Assembly: GCA_038496675.1 (NCBI GenBank) | Contig: CM076651.1 | Location: 21,669,299-21,733,298, forward strand | Length of the DNA: 64,000 nt | Direction: 5' to 3' | Origin: Rachycentron canadum | Lineage: Eukaryota > Chordata > Actinopteri > Carangiformes > Rachycentridae | Translations under genes and position numbers: made by a program | Notes under the pieces: generated by a model | The model's database searches: none | What the model saw: only the letters and a program-made list of their open reading frames with translations | Told to the model about the DNA's origin: nothing | Part shown: piece after piece, positions 37,660 through 50,600 of the stretch | Layout of the letters: every line of letters begins with the position of its first letter | Position numbering within the stretch: the first letter of the stretch is position 1

Positions 37660-40600
37660 ATTTTTTCATAAGTGTACAACTTTGTCTGTCATATGTGGTG
37701 TTCATTAAACTTTTTACATCTAGATATTGTTCTTATTGTTCTCTGAGTTTTATAATTTTGAGAGCTTATTCCTTTGGGTGTTACAGATATTAAATAGATG
37801 TCAGTAATATTAAACATAGCAAATTTACATTTCTACAAGCCATGATGTTAGAATATGAGATGTTTGGCACAACATGATTTTTAGTAATCCTGTTCTGATA
37901 TCCAGTCTATTCTTCTCTGGTCATTGTGTCATTTTGGCCATGGCTCGCTCATGGCTCCACTTTGGGATCACCCACCAGTTGAGAAGCACTATATGCAGTT
38001 TACCCAGATGGTGCACTCACAATGATCAAGAAGTTAAATGTGGGACAGTTGACAGCTGTCAACCTCGATGATCACCATCTTCTGCATAGCAGAAGGAGCT
38101 GGACCAATAATGTATTTTAAATTTGTGAAAATGTAAGCAGAGGAAGAGAAATAGGTCGTCAATGTCTAATTTCCATGAAAGTGACATACAGGAAAGTAAA
38201 ACACACCAAGCAATTATCATTCCTGATTTTCTTGACTTGGCACAGAGAATAGAAACAGGTGGAAACAACCTTGAACCTAACCTACCATATTTCTATGGAC
38301 AAATGCACCTACACTTAGCTCTGACTAACTGAAAGAACTGATCTGCAGTTATACAGTGCGCACCATAGTTGTAGTACTGTAACTGATTTTGTACTTTTGT
38401 AATTTTGTTTAGTTTGAACCTAGAACGCCTTCTGAGGCATTTCCAGAGCACAAGAATGGTGTTGAGTAGTGGTGAGTCAATTTTATCACTATTTAGACTT
38501 CATTCTTTAATAGATCTGTTAATTTTGAGGATTTTAAATGTTTCAATTGTCTTTTAGAAAAGCACAGACATCTTCTCAATACACATTGATGTACGCAGTA
38601 CAGGTTACATCTATAATCGGCAAATTAATCTAGAGCCTGTAGTACTGAACAGTTTGTACTAACAAAAAGACACAAAACGATTGAAATTCACAAATGCACT
38701 CACTTTTAAAATGTAAATATTACATAATTTGATCACAACATAAGTAAATCTCACATACAAATAAAACTAAATACAAACATTATTCAACATGTAAAATATC
38801 TGGATAAATCAATTTGTCTGTGAAGTCTGTGAGGATGAAAAACAGTTTGTGTATGTGCACACTGGACATTTTGTAAGTAAAATTATAACAATGAGAAAAA
38901 AAAGTCAGTGTTGAAGGAATGAAGGCATCATTTTAGGAACATATATATATTGATTGCATCTTCATCCTGCAATATGATGACTTCTCATATTCAAACTTTA
39001 TTGTGAAATCATCACAAATATCTATAATATTCTGACCTTTGTAGCCATTTTGGCCTCATAGTCCTACAGTGGTTTTCACTACAGGGACAGCAGGAGTAGT
39101 GGCAAACATATTTTGCAGTACAGTGAGTACAAGTTTATGACAAGAGTATAGAAGCCTTAAAAGGCAAGTGATAAGTTGAAAAGTTGTGCCTACAAAGCTT
39201 ACAAAAATTGGAATGGGAAATCCGGTAGATATACCTACCTAAATTGCTCAGGCCCATGACTGTCAGAAGAAAAACTGGGACAGAAACATTTTGGGTATGG
39301 GTAAGATGTGGTGGCTATGCTGAGCTTGTTGTTGGCCCAGAGCCCAGGAAGGTTCTCATATGCGATAGTTGCCATGCAATACACGAGCAGATAATAACAT
39401 TACCTAATAACATAATAACATTCCACACCCTAAGATGACAATATTTGATATTCCTCACATAAAATTGCCTTGAGGGAAATAACTAAATTGCTGACTACTA
39501 ATTGAGCGTCAATCCAGAGTAAAGGTGGAATGGAGGCCAGGCAGTGAGCTGTACCTGGTGCACACTGGGTTGCTAATGGAGGCAAATTCTGAATTCCAGA
39601 AAATCCAAGAAATTTGCTCAATGTAAGTAAAACATGAGTTGTTTCAGTGTTCAGTTCAGTGAGTGACTCAGAAGTTGCCGTCAAAAACCACACAGTTCTA
39701 AGAGAGGACAGAAGCTTAAATGGTGGAGGAGTTTGTGTTTGTGTAGATGTGCATTAGTCTGTACGGTTGGATGTAAACCAACACAAGTCCAAGTTTGTTA
39801 CAGGCCCCCAGACCAAACTGTTCTTATGTATATGAGGAGATTATTTCCTGGAGTAGTAGGTTATAGCTTTAGTGACTATAATGTCGTCTACCTCAAGATG
39901 AGAACACCTGTGTATGAACACCATCATCTAGTCGGCACCACGTTTAACCTCTTAAAAAGTTTCAGCCATGTCTCTGTTAACAGTTAAAAAACACAAATCT
40001 CTCTCAAATACAATGATGTGAGGATCCTAACAAAGCTCTTAGTCTTTTTAAAATCATATTTTTAAATATTTTCAATATTGTGGTCTCAAGAAAAACACTT
40101 CAACAGAGATCTGAAACAGGTATGAGCAATGACATACTAAAGAGTTCACAGTTTAAGCAGAGCAAGGACCAATTTTTCAAAAGTTAATTGAAAGTAAATT
40201 GCAGAATTTATTGAAATTAAGAGCTGTGGGTTTTAGTGGGTTGATCCTGAATTGGGTCCATTCATATCTATGAGACCATACTCAAATGGCTGATGTAAAT
40301 GTGACCATTTTCAAAGTGCTGAATATTGATGCCACATGGTAGTATACTAGGTCCATCTTTTTTTCTCTCTTATTTAAATGACTTAAAGCAGTAACCTTAC
40401 ACATTCTTTTATATATGGCGTTGAGTCTGTTTTAACGATAGCACATAAAAAAAAATATTGATAAAGAACAAGTAGATGGCTATCAGATAAAGTAATTTCA
40501 TTTCAACATAGACAAGCTCCCTTTCTAGGCAACACAACTTTCACACATTAGCTGAAGCTAATTTTTATCTGATTGATTTTGACACTGCCATATGCTGGTA

Positions 40601-41637
40601 CAGTTGATTATCATCGCAACTCAAAAACAAATGACAGGAGGTTCAAAATACAAATACAGGGGTTTAAGAACCATCTACAAACATGTGTTTATCCAGCTTG
40701 ACTGGTTGACAGTGGGAAAAATGTTTTGTTGTAATGGTGCTAACTTGCAAAAAGAAAAACGGTGCCAAAAAATGTAAGTAATTATTTCTCACTGACAGTT
40801 TAAAAAATTTAAAAAGTAAAAGCATGTAGCCAACTTTTTCACATCAAGGACCCTAAACTTGGACCACAGACAACCCTGTGTTGAGATTTTTGCTTTTAGA
40901 TGTGTTATTACAAAAAATGCTTAAGCCCATAACCAAAATAGTCACATATACTGTTACTGTGATGGAATTATAATGAAAACAAGTGTTAATAACATTTGGT
41001 CATTATGGTATTTTCATCCTCGTTGATTTTCATCCTCACCATGTGCCATCCCTCCATCACTCCTGTTGTTTCATCAGTGTTTTACAGGGTGTTTATCAAT
41101 AATTCTAATTTCACTCGGTCGGTTTACTCAGTTTAGTTACTGCTAGATGGCAGCAGTATGTTCAGACAGCAGCAAGTTCCTGAAAAGTATGTCCCACCTG
41201 GGAAAATCAAGAGTGTGTCTTATCAATGTGTGTAAACAGTTACAAAGCCTCAGTGGACATCACGCTAAGACTTTGGCAGCAATGCAAACTGGGCTGAATG
41301 CGAGATGCTGGTACAGGTTAGTGTGATGGTGTATGATCACATTTGAATAAAGTTGATCTCCCTGTTATCCCACATTCCTAGAGGTAGCTGTTGACTAAAG
41401 TATTGGTAGGTTTCACACCTAATGTAAAGTAAGTTAAGTAAATTGTTACCTTGTTGTTTAATTGACAGTTTACAACCAAACCACTGAAATTAAGACAAAA
41501 AAATATCAGTCTGAGGCAGTGGCTCCTTGGACTTAGGACACAAGATGTTGAGTTGAGCAGAAATGTTGATAAGTAAACTGGTGCTGCAGTCCACAGCTGT
41601 GTCTAGAACCACAGTTGGTCAGCCAGATGCAGGTCTG
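37660..41637. other. Intergenic between tnnc1 and arhgef10l, old LINE traces only
   Basis: No gene found. The two genes converge here. The stretch 39733-39990 may hold a LINE endonuclease trace (SFSDYNVVYL resembles an SDH-type block). The stretch 40200-40700 holds a decayed reverse transcriptase (see separate entry). The rest is AT-rich and unexplained. Confidence 0.4.
40215..40700 (+). pseudogene. Decayed LINE reverse transcriptase fragment
   Basis: Plus-strand frames give SILGPSFFLSYLNDL near 40345-40385, which corresponds to the GSILGPLLFSLYINDL loop of LINE reverse transcriptases. Downstream A-rich text is compatible with a broken catalytic region. It is heavily mutated. Confidence 0.5.
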
Positions 41638-44600
41638 TCATTGGCTGAGAGCGAGAGGGAGCTGCCACACCAGAAGTGTGTTTTCATTGGAGTGTGAGCT
41701 GTCTGAAAGGGCTGTCTGTCCTATCCTGCGGTATCCTCTGCCACCAGAAAAGATGGCTGTTGAGGTGACTTTATTCCGCCTGGCTTCCCCCTCCTTTCCC
41801 CACTCCACAGACCGTCCCCTTACCCACACATCAGGGTCCTCGCTCACTTCATAGATGGAGCCATTCTCCAGGCTGTGCTCCATTGAGTCTGGGGGGGCTC
41901 TTGGGCTCCCCTGCTCAGGCTGGGCAGTCAGTAGCTTACCGGGCAGCTGGCAGGTGGAGTGGAGGCGGTACTGCAGTAAGAGACGCTTCTGCTCTCTCGG
42001 CAGAGAGGCTTCAGAGTCATGGGTATAGTTGCTCTGCTGCAACCTCTGCTCTCCGTCATCTCCTTCCACATCACCCTTACCTCCTAGTCCCCCCACTCCT
42101 TTGCCATTAACCCCCTCCTCCCTGCTGTTGAGGATGGAGTCCCGTCTGAATAAGTCAGAGGCCAGGGTGCTGAAGGTTGACACCAGGAAGTCCACTGGAC
42201 CACAGTGAGCATTCAGAGATGTCATGCCTTTACCTGAGGGGTGTGACAGTTGAATCCACATTATCTTAAATATCAACATATGAAAGGGCAAGCATGATGT
42301 GTGTCACCAACAAATGCTAAATATATGAATTGATTTTATGTCAAGTAGAATGATATAGAATAATAGTTCCTGTTCTGATGCTGCTGTCAGAGTCACACGG
42401 TCATAACATTATGCTGCAGAGACAGTACAAGGGATGATTTCTCTGAGCTTCAACAGGAACAGGAAGTTACTTAAGGAATTTAAGGTTATGTACATAACTC
42501 AAGTTCTTTGAGTAATTTGAGTGAGATGTCTCACTATCAGAGTAAGCCTCACTGCGACCCGTAAAAGCACTTATTTCATTAGTATCTCACTTATCTCATT
42601 AGTAGTGCCACCTACCATACTGTATATGGGACAATGTCATTCAAGATAAGCAACCTCTTCTCACCCGCTCAAGCAAGGAGGGTTGTCTGTTGAGATATCT
42701 TACTCATATTACTCAAAGAACTGGGCTTATGTACATAACTGTAAGTTCTTTTTCATAATATTCCATTTGATGTGTCACTATGGGATGTGCAGCTCCCGTA
42801 CAGACAAACTTATCTAGCATACAGCAACTAGCAGGCTAAAGTCACTGTTCCCATTAGGACCCCAAGACTGTGTAAACCAGGCACAGCGCTAAGACGTCTA
42901 GCATACATAAGTGGACAAAAGTGAGAGACCAGGACCAATTTCATTTCTGTCCTGAACAGAAACTCCCCTGAACACTGCCCAAGATGCGGCCAATCCATGA
43001 CTGGAGTGTGCACATAGACCTGTGAGTGGCTGCAGACCTTGACTCTTGTGAGCTGTGTGGTTGCCGGTAGAGAGGCCAGGGTCACATCCAGACAAGCTAG
43101 CTTGGAGGTGGGAACACTGATCACCTGCCGCGCATGTTCCAGTCCTAAGCAAGCTCAAACAGACCTGGTGTGTGTCTTTGCTCAAAATCTTATTTCCACA
43201 GTGACAGGAATGGGCCCCTAAGTCTCCAATACCTCTGGTGTGGGGGGTTTTTGTCTTCATTCCTTGCGAGCTGGTAAGCAGGCAGGAGTGGCGGCAGCTA
43301 GCTAACTATTGGCACCACGTTTAACCTCTAAGAGATGTAGCCCAGATGCCGTAACTAAGCTGTAGAGGGTACGGATAAAATACCCAAATCCAATCTGGTG
43401 TGACCAGAAAGAGCAGCAAATGCTAAGGTTAGCTAGCGCCCAGCAACAGAAGCTAGGTAAGAGTCGTCTGTGGACAATTATGCTAACTAACACTGATGTG
43501 AGATATGCTCCGGTAGAGGAGAGGTTTTTGAATGATGTAGCGCTCGCACACAATATTTATGCTAGGTGGCACTACCTGGTGCAGATGGACATGTTCACCA
43601 GCTAGTCAGGATTGGTGTAGTGAGATAAGTGCTTTTGAGGGTTGTAGTGAGGCTTACTCCTATAGGGGGACATCAAACAGAATATTATGAAAAAGAACCA
43701 CTCTTCTCAGTACTGACCTGTGATCTTGGGAATGCCCTCCAAGGTCGGTACAGGGAAGGTGAGGATAATGCCCTGACTGGTCCCCACCCACAGCAGGCCC
43801 TGACAGATAAGCAAGCTGGAGACACAAACCTGACCTGAAACACAGAGATCCAGTAATAAACATGACCACCATCACTGCTCTCACAGCCTGATAGAGTTCA
43901 TCTGTCAATCACTTCAGATTCAACAGATGGAAAGTCATCAAGCTAGTGATTTGTAATGAAGAGAAAGAACATCCAACAACTGCCAAGTGACAGAACATCT
44001 CTACCAAGTCCCTCACACTGAAGTCAGTACAAAGCATACACAATCAGAGGTGTTGTAGGTCATCTTCCTCATTTACTGACTGAACCCACTGTTTGAGCTA
44101 CCAGTGAGTGACCAGTGTGGAGCTGCACCACGTTTGGACTTGCCTGTTGTGAGATGGGTAGTGCGGGTGGAGATGTTGACTTCCTGCAGATGCTCCAGAG
44201 TCTCTGTGTGGAACAGGTGAAGGGAGGAGCCCGGAGAGAAGGCCATCCAAACACCCCCACCTGAATGAACCATGTGGCTAACACTGCAGCCTGCATCAGA
44301 GTGGGCTTCAAAACTCTACGGTACAGAGGGAGCCAGAGAGACAGTGTCACAACCCACAGATGATCTGTCAGTACAATCTCCAGGTTAAACATGACATTGG
44401 TTCATATTTCTGTCATGTGGGTAATTTTAGCAGAGAAAAATATTTTGCAAGCACATGAGTAAAATATTGTAAAGTCAGGGGATTAGTCCAAGGTTGAATG
44501 TCTTTCCTAGTCTGTCAGTGGCATCAGTCCTGGTCTGTCTTTTCTCCCTAGCTTTCTAACAACAATGCTGGCAAATGGTTGATTGCTTCTGTTGGCTCTC

Positions 44601-47600
44601 ATGTACACGTGTACACGTTCATGTATTCACTTGTGCTCCTTGTTGTGCTCCTTTGGAGAGGAAGGTGTGGCTAAGATGCTGGAGGCCTAGTGCAACATCA
44701 AGTGGCAGTGATAATCACCTACAGAACCTTTCATCAGATCAGGTTGGTATTTCAGTATAGTCCAGGTTGTCTTGCTGATGACATGACACTGTACACTTCT
44801 TGAAATGATTGCTCTCTTTCTTCCTGTTACTCTCTGCAGGTTCTTCCTGGAGTCTGGTTTCTGTAACTGTAATTCATGCCCAATTCGTCCTCAACATCTG
44901 CTCCTAAACTTATTGTAATTATTAGGTGGCGCTATTATCAAGGTGGATGCGTTTTAGCTAACAACTGCCACACTCTACATGACACTTTCAACATTTTACA
45001 TGTATGAGTTCTCTGAATGTAGTGGAGTCTATTGACATAGGCCATTCCCACTTTTGCCTTACATTTTTTTTGAAAAATATACCAAACCTACTTTTTTGAA
45101 CTCGTCCTAGGGTTTTGATCTGATTGTGATTTGCATGATTAGCTTCTATTTTAACTAAATGCTCAGAAATCCTAATTTGTTCAAGCTACTTGGACGAAAC
45201 TTGGTGCAGACATCCATAACCTTGTTCTGAACTACGCTACGCAGTCTTGGGATATTAAGCCTTTAGGGTGCACCACAAATGTCAAAGGTTTGCATCTAGT
45301 AATTGGCTACATGAATTGGGATGAAACTCATGATGTAGGGTCATAACTCCACTCTCCAAATTTGTAAATGATTGATTAAAGTGGTTGGGCTTATTTCAAA
45401 AAAATCTAAATTTCATGTTCCAAACTTCAAAAAATCAAAACATTTCCCCTGTACGCCCTAGAGGGCTCAAAGTAGAGACTCTCAGCACATCCACTGAATA
45501 GTGACATACCTTTGCTGTAATATACGGTCTATTCAAAAGTCTGTGACTCAATATTTTTCAAAATATGAATCATAACTGAACATTAATATCTCCAAAATAT
45601 CATTCAAATGCTACCAAAATGGACACAGACATTCTGTGGATGGTAGATATCAAATGTTTCAAATGGTGTTCAAATTGTTCCAGTAATATTGAATATCTAA
45701 CTACTGTATTTTTGTACTGTATGCACAACATTTTTTATTTCATCTAAATTTCAAAAGATCCTCTCAAAAATGTTTGTTCATTGTTCAGTCAAGAGTGGAA
45801 GGTTGATGTGTGATTTTTTTTTAGAATTTTATTTTAAACTGTAGAATTGTTGTGAATTTTTCTTGTTATGTCATACTCCTCTGTGCTTGCTGCTTGTCAT
45901 GTTGATTTGGCATCCTGTCTCATGAATTAGTGGGTGGGCAAACAAGATAGTAGTTGTACTATGCTCTAGCTTTTTTAGGTGATTGCCATGTTAGATTTGA
46001 GGCCGTACATATCAACCTTTACATGCACAGAGTTGATTTTTGCATCAAAATCATCACCTTGTGGTTTACTGGTACCAAGTCTTGCACAGTCTCAGTGGGT
46101 GATTAGAAAATATCACTATAGTATTAATAAAAATAGTTACACAGATATGCAACACATTCTATTTTGAAAGAAACCTAGAGGTTGTTTGTTTGTACTTTTT
46201 ACACAGTGTAATCTCAATTTGGTGTGTAAAATGTATGTATTTTCATTTCTGGAGAAGTGTTTAATTTATGATTTTTCATACTTCACTTTTTATATTAAAT
46301 ATTTTTCTTTGGATTGGTTTCTTTGCTTTGTTGTCCTACTGCTGTAAAGTACAGTTGCTTCAAAAATAAATCTACCTAACAACAAAAATTTGCGAGACTG
46401 ATTGGTCACTCTAAATCCCTGTCCGTCTCATTGGTCAAGTCCCATGTGTATCTTCACGCCCCAGGTCCATAATTGCACGGGCCTGGCGAGGCTAACGGGC
46501 TATTTTATTAGATTTTATTTTACTGTACATATATCAGCTGTAAGCTGTAAGCACCTAAGTCCGGTGCTGCATGAGATTTCTGCCTCTTTAAAGGAAGTTT
46601 TTTCCTGCCACTGTCGCCAAGTGCTTGCTTTTGAATTGTTGGGTCTCTGTAAATAATATTTTAATGAAAAGATTTAAACCTGCTCAATTTGGAAACTGCC
46701 TTGAGATAACTTCTGCTGTGAATTGGCATTGTAAAAATAAAAACTGATTTGAGTTGACTTGACTATTTCCTTTGAATATTGATATGGATCATTGTGGAGC
46801 ACCTTCAATCAAAGACTAACACTGGAAATCACTTTGAACTTGTAGAGTCTATATATCGAATTAACAGAAAATTTTTCTTCTATATTTAATGGAAATATCC
46901 ACCTTAGGAAATTCCGTACCTGTGTGTGGAAGCTGGGAACTTGGATGACGATGACTTGGTTGGCACAGCTGGCCCATACACCATCTTCAAGTGTCAACAG
47001 ACTGCAGATTGGTGCTGAACCCAGAGACACCATCTTGCATGAGTCCAGGTCCCACAGTCTCTCTAAGAGGCATAATAGTCCACAGTTTAGCACCTATTGA
47101 GAACTCTTTGCTTAGGCAATTACTCTGGAAGAGTAATATTGTTCACTCTATATAGATATATATACCATACCTACCAACCAAATCCTCACAATAGTGCAGT
47201 GTTTTTAAATGAGCTCTCACCTCCAGACTTTCTTTGGTACACAACTACCTTGCCGATGGCCAGTCCCGCAAAGAGAAAAGATGGGGAATGTTTGAGGGAG
47301 AGGACCGCACTCTTGTCAGGGTTCACCAAGGTCAGGAGGCTCTGAACAGCTGTATCCACACTACTGTACACATGGATGCTAGGAAGACAAGGAGACACCT
47401 TACACTGAAATGTATGATTGTACAAGATTAAAGGAACAGTAGTCAGGAGTCAGGATGTGGATAGACTAGTTTAGGATTGAGATGGAGGCAGGAGAGACAG
47501 AAAAGCTAATAGTGTCCTAAATTAAAAAATACACCTACCAACCTCTAAATTTCACTTAACCTGTTGTATCTCGTTGTTTTATCTGTACACAACTGACGGA

Positions 47601-50600
47601 CAGGACCAGATAAAAAAGTTACAGTCTATGTGCAATAAATCAGTTTGAGTTTGGTAAAAATGACTGACCTGCCATCCTGCAGGCCAACACAGATGATATT
47701 TCCTATCTTGGCAGCATTCTGGGCCTTATCAGCCTCCTCCATGGTGGGACATGGCTCCTTCACGTACTCCAGACAGAGCACTGGGGCTCTCAGAGGGATG
47801 GTCTTGACCAGACGAGGAGTAGCTCGGTTTAGGGAGAAGATCTCCACATGGCCATGGTTGATGCCTTCACCACCAGCAGCCTGAACACCATTTGAACAGA
47901 GGAATACTGTTATGGGTTGTTACACTTGCCTTTGTTCATCCCCAGTTTGTCTTCCCAGTCTTTGTTTCTTCGTTTGTGTGTGTTCTCGGCTGGGTATGGC
48001 TGACCTACTTCCCACTCTGAGTTTCAGATCTCCTTGTTTTTACCTTACCTATCTCGTGGATTTTTGTCTCACCTGTCTGCCCCTCCATGCCTCAGGTCTG
48101 CCACCTCCTCCAGTCCATCCAGCTGCATACTTCAGACCTGAGCTCTTCTGAGTCTCCTCTGTTTCCTGCCCACCATGGTCTTTCTGCACTAAGTCTCCCT
48201 TGGAATACTTGACCCCCTGCACCTGCTCCGTTCTCCCTTTTGGACTACACGTGTTAAACAGTTTGAACTGTTTGAGCTGTGTTGGAGTTTGAATTGTGGG
48301 GTCTGCTAGTAAATAATAACAGAACGAACTGGCCACAATGGACCCCGCAGACCCGACAGCAGAACCTTCACCTCTCCATAAAGCCCTCTCCACTCAGGGG
48401 ATGTTGCAGGGGCAGCACGAACATCTGCTTCAGACACTGCTTCTGCTTCGACAGCAATCAGGACTTTTTCTGGATGATGAACTGGCAGTTCAGTCTGGTT
48501 GCAACCTTCAATGTTTGGACCCTTCTATTTCCACTTATGCCCTGGATGATAGATTTCTTGCCAAGGGAAAACACCGCACTTCTCCAGTCACACTCATCTT
48601 GTCTGGTAATCATCGGGAAGAAATCTAATGAAATTTAACATCATCAATGCTCCAAATAAACCTTTGTTTCCAGGTCATTCCTGGCTAAGTAAACACAACC
48701 TACACATTGGTCAACCTCCACTGGTCTGGGGGGAGAATTTTGGGTTGGAGTTGTGATTGCTATTCAGTCTGCCTACAATCTGCCCTATACCCAGGCAAAG
48801 GATCCACCTTTTCTCCTGAGAGCCCTTGGTGCAGCCTCCTGATCTATCTGGTGTGCCCCTGGAATACCATGACCTCAGTGAGGTTTTCAGCAAGGATAGG
48901 GCCCTGTCTTTGCCTCCACATCGGCCAATGCTAACGATGTATTGAGGGACTTCTTTGACAGATTTGTGTTCCATTGTTGAATACCTTTCCCATGTTCGCC
49001 AGGTATTACAGAGACTCTTGGAGGACAAACTTGTAGTCAAAGTCAAAAAACAGTGAACTTCTTGTGTACTGTCAGTTTTCTGGGTTACATCAATGAGAAT
49101 GGGCAGGTGAAGGCAGACCTGGAGAAGATTTGTGTAGTAACAGAATTGTCCATCGCTGGCAATTGCAAGGAACTACAATGCTTCCTTCCTTCAACTTTTA
49201 CCAGCATTTTATAAGGGACTACAGTAAAGTAACTGCTCCTCTCACTAAACTCACCTCTGTCAAAGTGTTGTTCAACTGAAGCAGATCACAGATCACATCA
49301 ACTCCTGTACTCATCCAGAGAGGTCCTATGAGGCAATTTATAGTGCTTGACGCTTCTGATACTGGGGTCGGTGCAGTTCTCTCCCAAGTCTCCGGCTCTA
49401 AAAATAAATTACACCCTCGTGCATTCTTCTCATGTCGAATTTCACCAACAGAACGAAACAATGACATTGGGAATAGAGAACTGCTGGCTGTCAAATTGGC
49501 CTTGGAAGAATGGAGACATTGGCTGGAGGGGCAGACAAAGCATTCGTTGTCTGGACTGATCATAAGAATCTGGCCTACATCCAGTCAGCAAAAAGACTGA
49601 ACTACAGGCAGGCCAGATGGACTGTGTTTTTCAGTCGTTTGGCTTTTACTCTAACTTATCGCGCTGGTTCTAGTAGCAGATGCTCTGCCATGATGCCGCC
49701 TCTGAGTCCAGCACTGATGATGAAACCATCTTGCCACCGAGTCATTGCCACTCTCACCTGGGCAATCCTGGACACCATCAAGGAGGCCCAGCAAGAGCAA
49801 CCAGACCCAGGTAATAGTCCACCTAACCACCTTCTTGTCCCAGATTCTGTTCGCTCTCAGGTCCTGCAGTGGGCTCACTTGTCCTGTTTCGCCTGTGGCC
49901 AACCACACACTGTCCCTCCTGATGAGGCACTGCTAGTGGCCCTCCATGGAAGCAGATACCCGTGAGTTTGTGGCCACCTGGGCCACCTGTACCCGCAGCA
50001 CTGGCTGAAGTATTTCTTCCCAGTCCCAGGGCGACCCTGGTCACATACGGCATTTTGGACTTCATCAGTTTTCCCCCATCTAAAGGTAACGCTGTTATTC
50101 TGACTGTGGTGGACTGTTTTTGTAAGGCAGGTAATATGCATCAATGGTAGCCCCCTTGACATAGTTTCAGCTCGCTGTTCTGCCACTGGTCTTTCTCCGC
50201 TTGAGGCTTCTTTGGGCTACCAGACCCCTCTGATTTCCATGCAGGAGGAGGAACTTGCTGTTCCCTCAATTCAGCACCAAATCCAATATGCAAAATGGTC
50301 TGGAAGGATACCTGTGCCCTGCTCCGTTCTGCTGCAAGAACAGAACATTCTACTAACCAATACCGGAAACCAGCCCCACAATACAAACAAGGTCAGCCTG
50401 TCTGTCAAGAACATTCCCCTGTTGACTGAGACCAAGAAACTTGCCCCTCGATTTGTTGGTCCATTCTCCATTGAAAAATTGATTAATCACACTGCCATCA
50501 GACTTAAATTACCCAACAATATGAAAATTAACCCTACCTTCCATGTTTCCCAACTCAAGCCTATCCTGTCTAGTTCCCTGAACAGTTTGAACTGTTCAGA

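Noticed and set aside
38340..38400. TACAGTGCGCACC-type text as a Tc1 terminus
   Set aside because: No second end or transposase nearby; the similarity is too short.
41615..42110. Plus-strand open frames opposite the last arhgef10l exon
   Set aside because: They are shadows of the minus-strand coding exon, whose protein is clearly homologous to ARHGEF10L.
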